A DNA stretch of 60,966 nt from RYN-230 sp036509255. GTDB lineage: Bacteria; Actinomycetota; Actinomycetes; Streptosporangiales; Streptosporangiaceae. The translations under genes and the position numbers were made by a program. The DNA lies in the NCBI GenBank assembly GCA_036509255.1, contig DATCFY010000084.1:1-60966 (forward strand). Direction: 5' to 3'. Shown in pieces: positions 57,733 to 60,966 of the stretch. Numbering within the stretch: the stretch's first letter is position 1; the number at the start of each line of letters is the position of its first letter. Below the pieces are notes generated by a model, which did no database searches, was not told the origin of the DNA, and was given only the letters and a program-made list of their open reading frames with translations.

Positions 57733-58221
57733 TCAGTCGGCGGCCAGGTCACGCTCGTACCAGGTGCCCGGCCGGCCGCCGGGCCGGGCCGGGCCAGCCG
57801 GGACGAACCCAGCTTTGGCCAGCACTTTCTGGGACGCGACGTTGTCGTTCGTAGTCGCTGCTCTGAGCATGCGCAGACCGTACCGCGCGGCCGCGAGCCA
57901 GCACAGTTCTCGCACGGCCGCGGTCGCCACGCCGCGACCTGCGGCTTGCTGCGCGACCCGGTAGCCGAGTTCGGCGGTGCCGTCCGCAAGATCGACTAGG
58001 TTGAACCGGCCGAGCAGCGTGCCATCCTCGGCGACGAGCACGTGGAAGACGCAAATACCAGCCTCCTGCTCAGCCAGTAGGGCGGTGTACCGCTCGGTGA
58101 ACTGGTCGAAGAACGCATCGCCGCGGTCGGAGACAAACGTCGCGAAGTAGGCGCGGTTCGCCAGTTCGAAGGCCAGGACCGCCGGGGCGTGGTCGGCGCG
58201 CAGGCGCTGCAGTTCGGGCAC
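57733..58221 (-). CDS. GNAT-family N-acetyltransferase (RimJ-like)
   Basis: 162 residues: LRADHAPAVLAFELANRAYF, VLVAEDGTLLGRFNLVDLAD, ELGYRVAQQAAGRGVATAAV (acetyl-CoA loop QxxGxGxA), RELCWLAAARYGLRMLRAAT, NDNVASQKVLAKAGFVPAGP. The pattern with TNDNVASQ is typical of RimJ/RimL-like acetyltransferases. The gene ends 32 bases upstream of the kinase ATG on the same strand, so the two are probably one operon. Confidence 0.92.
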   Translation of the reverse strand: MPELQRLRADHAPAVLAFELANRAYFATFVSDRGDAFFDQFTERYTALLAEQEAGICVFHVLVAEDGTLLGRFNLVDLADGTAELGYRVAQQAAGRGVATAAVRELCWLAAARYGLRMLRAATTNDNVASQKVLAKAGFVPAGPARPGGRPGTWYERDLAAD

Positions 58222-58326
58222 GGGTCAACCGTACTGAGATGGTGTACTGCGGCCGCCTGAGTGTCCGGAAAGCTGGTGGTCACGATGCCTGCCAGGGCAG
58301 CGACGATTTGGCTGGTCCGGCAAGAA

Positions 58327-58608
58327 CTAATCGGTCCCTGCTTTCCGTGCTGGCGGCGAAGCAGCATTCTGCCTGTCGTGAAACGCCCCAGCCAGAATGG
58401 CTGCGCTCGTGCGCTTATCCCAGGTCAGAGACTCTACTGGGTCGTTGAACCAGTGGCCACGAGGGCAGCGGATTCTGGCGCTTTCCAGGGGCCCGCCGGA
58501 TGACCGGACGGCATATCTGTGCTCCACCTCAGCGGGAAGCCCGCATCTCACCGCGCCATGCTCATCTATATACGCCGGGCAGTCCATGAAGATCGTGTCG
58601 GTATCCAT
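58327..58608 (-). CDS. Small actinobacterial protein, 93 aa
   Basis: ATG 58608 has GGGGGAC upstream. Sequence MDTDTIFMDCPAYIDEHGAV, RCGLPAEVEHRYAVRSSGGP, LESARIRCPRGHWFNDPVES. I recognise this as a common unnamed actinobacterial family with a C..C pattern (DCPAYID, IRCPRGHWFN), perhaps a zinc ribbon. The tail AGAFHDRQNAASPPARKAG is variable. Function unknown. Confidence 0.75.
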   Translation of the reverse strand: MDTDTIFMDCPAYIDEHGAVRCGLPAEVEHRYAVRSSGGPLESARIRCPRGHWFNDPVESLTWDKRTSAAILAGAFHDRQNAASPPARKAGTD

Positions 58609-59235
58609 TAAAGTCCCCCGTTCAGCTAATGCCCTCTGCGCTGCGCGGGAGGGGTACCTGCCAGCAAGCACGCCCCGGCAGCTAGCCGAGCAGCGGCAGC
58701 CCATGCCCCGGATCGCAAAGGTCCTTTGCAGGGGAGTGCACGCATCGGCGCATCTGATACACCCGCGTTACAGCCGCCTGGCTGCCCGGCACCAGCGCCG
58801 AGCCACACTGCCAGCAGGATCCGCATCATGGGGTAGGGAGCGGAACGCTATACGCAGCAGGTGAGGGCGATATTTGCTGGCCTTCGCGAGGCTCGCCTGA
58901 AGCGCAGGCCTGGCGCCTGGCTCACCTGGCCGGGTACCGGGCGTCGCGCTCGTGGATGATCCCGGCAGCTGACCTCGTCGTGGGCACAGGATGCCGGACC
59001 CCCTCGGCGGCCGCCCACCAGATCGCCACCGCGCTGCCCGGACTCTGAGGACTAGTCTGAGTTCCGCGTGGCCAATGATGAATTAGGTGCTTCGTCCGGG
59101 CTAGCGCGAGACATAAGCTGAATTGGCGATTTTCGGATCCGGTTGATATCTGGGCTGCGGGCACGGCGCTAATACCGGCCACAGAACCCGTGATTCAGGC
59201 GGCCGATTCCTGCCCGGGCTAGGTAGCGTGGGAGC
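58609..59235. other. 627-bp gap with a decayed coding remnant
   Basis: No complete gene is supported between the 93-aa protein and the GPP34 gene. A fragment at 58884-59048 looks protein-like; the rest shows neither a good frame nor strong hairpins. The GPP34 promoter should be in the last 100 bases. Confidence 0.4.
58884..59048 (+). pseudogene. Possible C-terminal gene remnant
   Basis: The frame reads PEAQAWRLAHLAGYRASRSW, then MIPAADLVVGTGCRTPSAAA and HQIATALPGL before a stop, with protein-like composition but no start codon or RBS. I cannot assign a family. Confidence 0.3.
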
Positions 59236-59910
59236 ATGCTCCTCGCTGAGGACCTGCTGCTCTTGGTCACCGATGACACCAGCGGCCGGTTGTCTGCCCC
59301 CGGGGCACAGGTGGATGCGGGGCTGGGTGGCGCGAACCTGATCGAGCTCGCCTTGATGGGAAGAGTGGACTTCTCAGGTGAGGAGGGTGGGGGCAAGCCG
59401 GGCCGCCTCATCGTCCGTGACTCCTCCCCGGCCGGTGATGAGGTCCTGGACGCGGCCCTGGGAATCGTGATGGCGCGTCAGGGCAAGAAGCCATCCACGC
59501 TGATCAGGCCACTGGGCAAGAACCTGCGGCGGGAGCTGTATGAGCGGCTGGCCGCAAGCGGGGTGATCCGCGCTGAGCAGGGCAGGGCCCTCATGGTGTT
59601 CCCGCTCCGCAGGTGGCCGGCCCAGGACGTCAGCCACGAGGCAGAGGTGTGCCGGCTGGTGACCCAGGCGCTGGTGCAGCAGACAGCACCGGATGCGCGA
59701 AGCGCCGCGCTCATCGTCCTCGTGCACGCGCCCAGGTGCGAGCACAAGATCGTCGATCCGCGGCTGTCGGGCCTGTCCAAGCGGCAACTCAGGACTCGGG
59801 CTGAGGAGATCGCCAAAGGCAACTGGGCGCCAGAATCCGTCCGCAAGGTGATCGATGCGATGACCGCCGCGGTCAAGGCAGCCGCGGCCGCGTCTTCTGG
59901 CGCGGGTTAG
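59236..59910 (+). CDS. GPP34 (Golgi phosphoprotein 3-like) protein
   Basis: 224 residues: LLAEDLLLLVTDDTSGRLSA, LGGANLIELALMGRVDFSGE, then the helical rest RRELYERLAASGVIRAEQGR, and RTRAEEIAKGNWAPESVRKV. This is the bacterial GPP34/GOLPH3 fold, common in actinobacteria, which in eukaryotes binds phosphoinositides. A cytosolic, peripheral-membrane role is likely but untested. GGGAG lies just upstream of ATG. Its TAG stop overlaps the last codon of the convergent transposase remnant (59907-59910). Confidence 0.92.
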   Translation: MLLAEDLLLLVTDDTSGRLSAPGAQVDAGLGGANLIELALMGRVDFSGEEGGGKPGRLIVRDSSPAGDEVLDAALGIVMARQGKKPSTLIRPLGKNLRRELYERLAASGVIRAEQGRALMVFPLRRWPAQDVSHEAEVCRLVTQALVQQTAPDARSAALIVLVHAPRCEHKIVDPRLSGLSKRQLRTRAEEIAKGNWAPESVRKVIDAMTAAVKAAAAASSGAG

Positions 59911-60686
59911 CATCGCGGCTGTAGTGATCCCCGCCGGCGTCCGCCAACCTTCGCGGACAGCCCGGTCGCCGCACAGGCAGCAGTTGCGGATGCGCCTTGA
60001 GTTGCCGCGCTTTTTGGGTGGCGCCGCGTGATTCGCCCGGCTACAACTGGTTCATGCGTCTGCCTGGGCCGGTCGCCGGTTCCACTGTGCTGCCCGTCGG
60101 GTTTGGGCATCCGCATGCCTCGAGTGCGGTCCAGCGCCTGCACCTGGGACTTCTCATCCACGCTGACCACCACCGCGTTGTCCGGGGGTGCCAGGTAAAG
60201 GCCTACGACGTCGCGGATTTTGGCTTCCAGTTCCGGGTCGGTGCTGAACTTGAACGTCTCGATCCGGTGCGGCTGGATCTTCCATTTCCGCCAGATCCGG
60301 GCCACGGACGCGAACGAGATCCCCAGCTCCGCGGCCAGGAACCGGGCCGACCAGTGCGTGATCCCCAGCCGCTCCGGTGGCCGGCCGTCATCAGCCAGCG
60401 TCGCTATGACGACGTCGGCCTCGCTGATTTCCGGGGGCCGGCCAGACCGCGGCTCATCTTCCAGCGCAGCGACCCCGCCCTGCTGGTAGCGGTCCCGCCA
60501 GCCGATCACTGTCGGCCGCGATACCCCGGCCGTCCGGGCGATCTGCGCGTTCGGCATCCCCTCGGCGGCCAGCAGCACCATCCGGGCCCGTTTCGCCAGC
60601 CCCGACGGCACACTCGGCAGCCGGGCCAGCTCAGCCAGCCGCTCACGGTCACCCTGGCGCAGGACAAGAGCAGGAGCACGAGACAT
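59907..60686 (-). mobile_element. IS630-family transposase remnant
   Basis: The N-terminal part is intact: RLPSVPSGLAKRARMVLLAA, then the HTH NAQIARTAGVSRPTVIGWRD, a second HTH region (THWSARFLAAELGISFASVA), and the first catalytic Asp in NAVVVSVDEKSQVQALDRT. After about residue 188 the frame no longer resembles a transposase (no second Asp or Glu), ending in Arg/Ala-rich nonsense whose stop lies in the GPP34 3' end. Hence the DDE domain is mostly deleted and the element is dead. No target duplication or clear terminal inverted repeat was found. Confidence 0.85.
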
Positions 60687-60966
60687 GCTCCATTGTCCCG
60701 CTCAACCTACCGTAAAACAACTTTCAACACGCGACACTAGCTAGAAGCTCCCCGCAAGACGCCTCTCGTCGGCCCCCGCGCGCCCTCATCCCGGCTATGA
60801 GCGGACGTTGGTCGGTCGACTTTCACTGCATGCGGCTATTAGGGATTTGGTCGTTAGATCGGGCTCGTTCACTGTCCTGCCAGCTTCATGCTTGACCTTG
60901 ATAGGTCTGTTCGGGAATCGGCCGACGTGAAGACCTAGAAGGTGCACCGGCCTTACGCTGTGGGCC
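60687..60966. other. Gap upstream of the transposase to the window edge
   Basis: No gene is seen. CCTACCGTAAAACAACTTTC near 60705-60724 may be the outer end of the IS. The remaining 200 bases show no frame, tRNA or hairpin that I can support. Confidence 0.35.

Overview
The window is GC-rich DNA from a filamentous-type actinobacterium, probably Streptosporangiales/Frankiales-like; I cannot fix the genus. Supporting signs are GTG/TTG starts, likely leaderless genes, ATGA/GTGA coupled overlaps, a lone Ku gene, DUF574-type methyltransferase, GPP34, HipA-like/DUF3037 pair and IS630 debris. There is no rRNA, CRISPR array or phage module; the only RNA gene seen is an initiator tRNA-fMet.

Left part (1-24 kb). 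A single TIR-domain gene sits between two ~105-bp direct repeats, one of which contains the 3' end of tRNA-fMet: a one-gene island. Next is a damaged polyol/sugar locus (frameshifted PfkB kinase, LacI regulator without its HTH, permease without its N-terminus, intact second permease and zinc dehydrogenase). An HxlR regulator and membrane protein, a CBS-BON protein, a secreted protein, an epoxide hydrolase, a TetR/DHA2 efflux pair, a broken GH18 chitinase and an SDR-DUF2867 protein follow. The most unusual locus is 17.1-24.2 kb: a xylose-type ABC importer (permease, ATPase, lipoprotein) beside an OmpR-type response regulator and an 894-residue protein that fuses a sugar-ABC ATPase to GAF-like regions and a complete histidine kinase. 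Phased direct repeats in the promoter gap are a candidate operator. I propose that the fused ATPase reads importer state directly.

Middle part (24-47 kb). A CueR-like MerR regulator with a typical long-spacer promoter precedes thioredoxin and threonine synthase; then DUF6458, Ku, DUF574 methyltransferase, a class-A-like serine hydrolase lipoprotein, 6-phosphogluconate dehydrogenase, acyl-ACP thioesterase-like protein, VIT1-like transporter, PAQR membrane protein, O-methyltransferase, a surface beta-propeller protein, copper amine oxidase, HAD phosphatase, a coupled radical SAM/SPASM-nitronate monooxygenase pair, a HipA-like/DUF3037 pair and a His-rich DHA2 transporter.

Right part (47-61 kb). 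A family 2A encapsulin shell and its SufS-type cysteine desulfurase cargo lie back to back with cysK-cysE: a cysteine/sulfur compartment cluster. The cysE 3' end is the edge of a 954-bp insertion (GntR regulator plus two coupled small genes), because the last 25 bp of cysE recur at the far side of the insertion. After it come small stress or metabolic proteins (SDR, VOC, NTF2-like, GNAT, PNPOx-like), a frameshifted P-loop kinase, GPP34 and an IS630 transposase remnant.

Two genome-wide habits show: in-frame 5-6-codon tandem repeats in linkers and loops of many proteins, and tandem repeats that include the stop codon at the 3' ends of at least four genes. Several genes are broken by single-base shifts, so some breaks could be consensus errors rather than biology.
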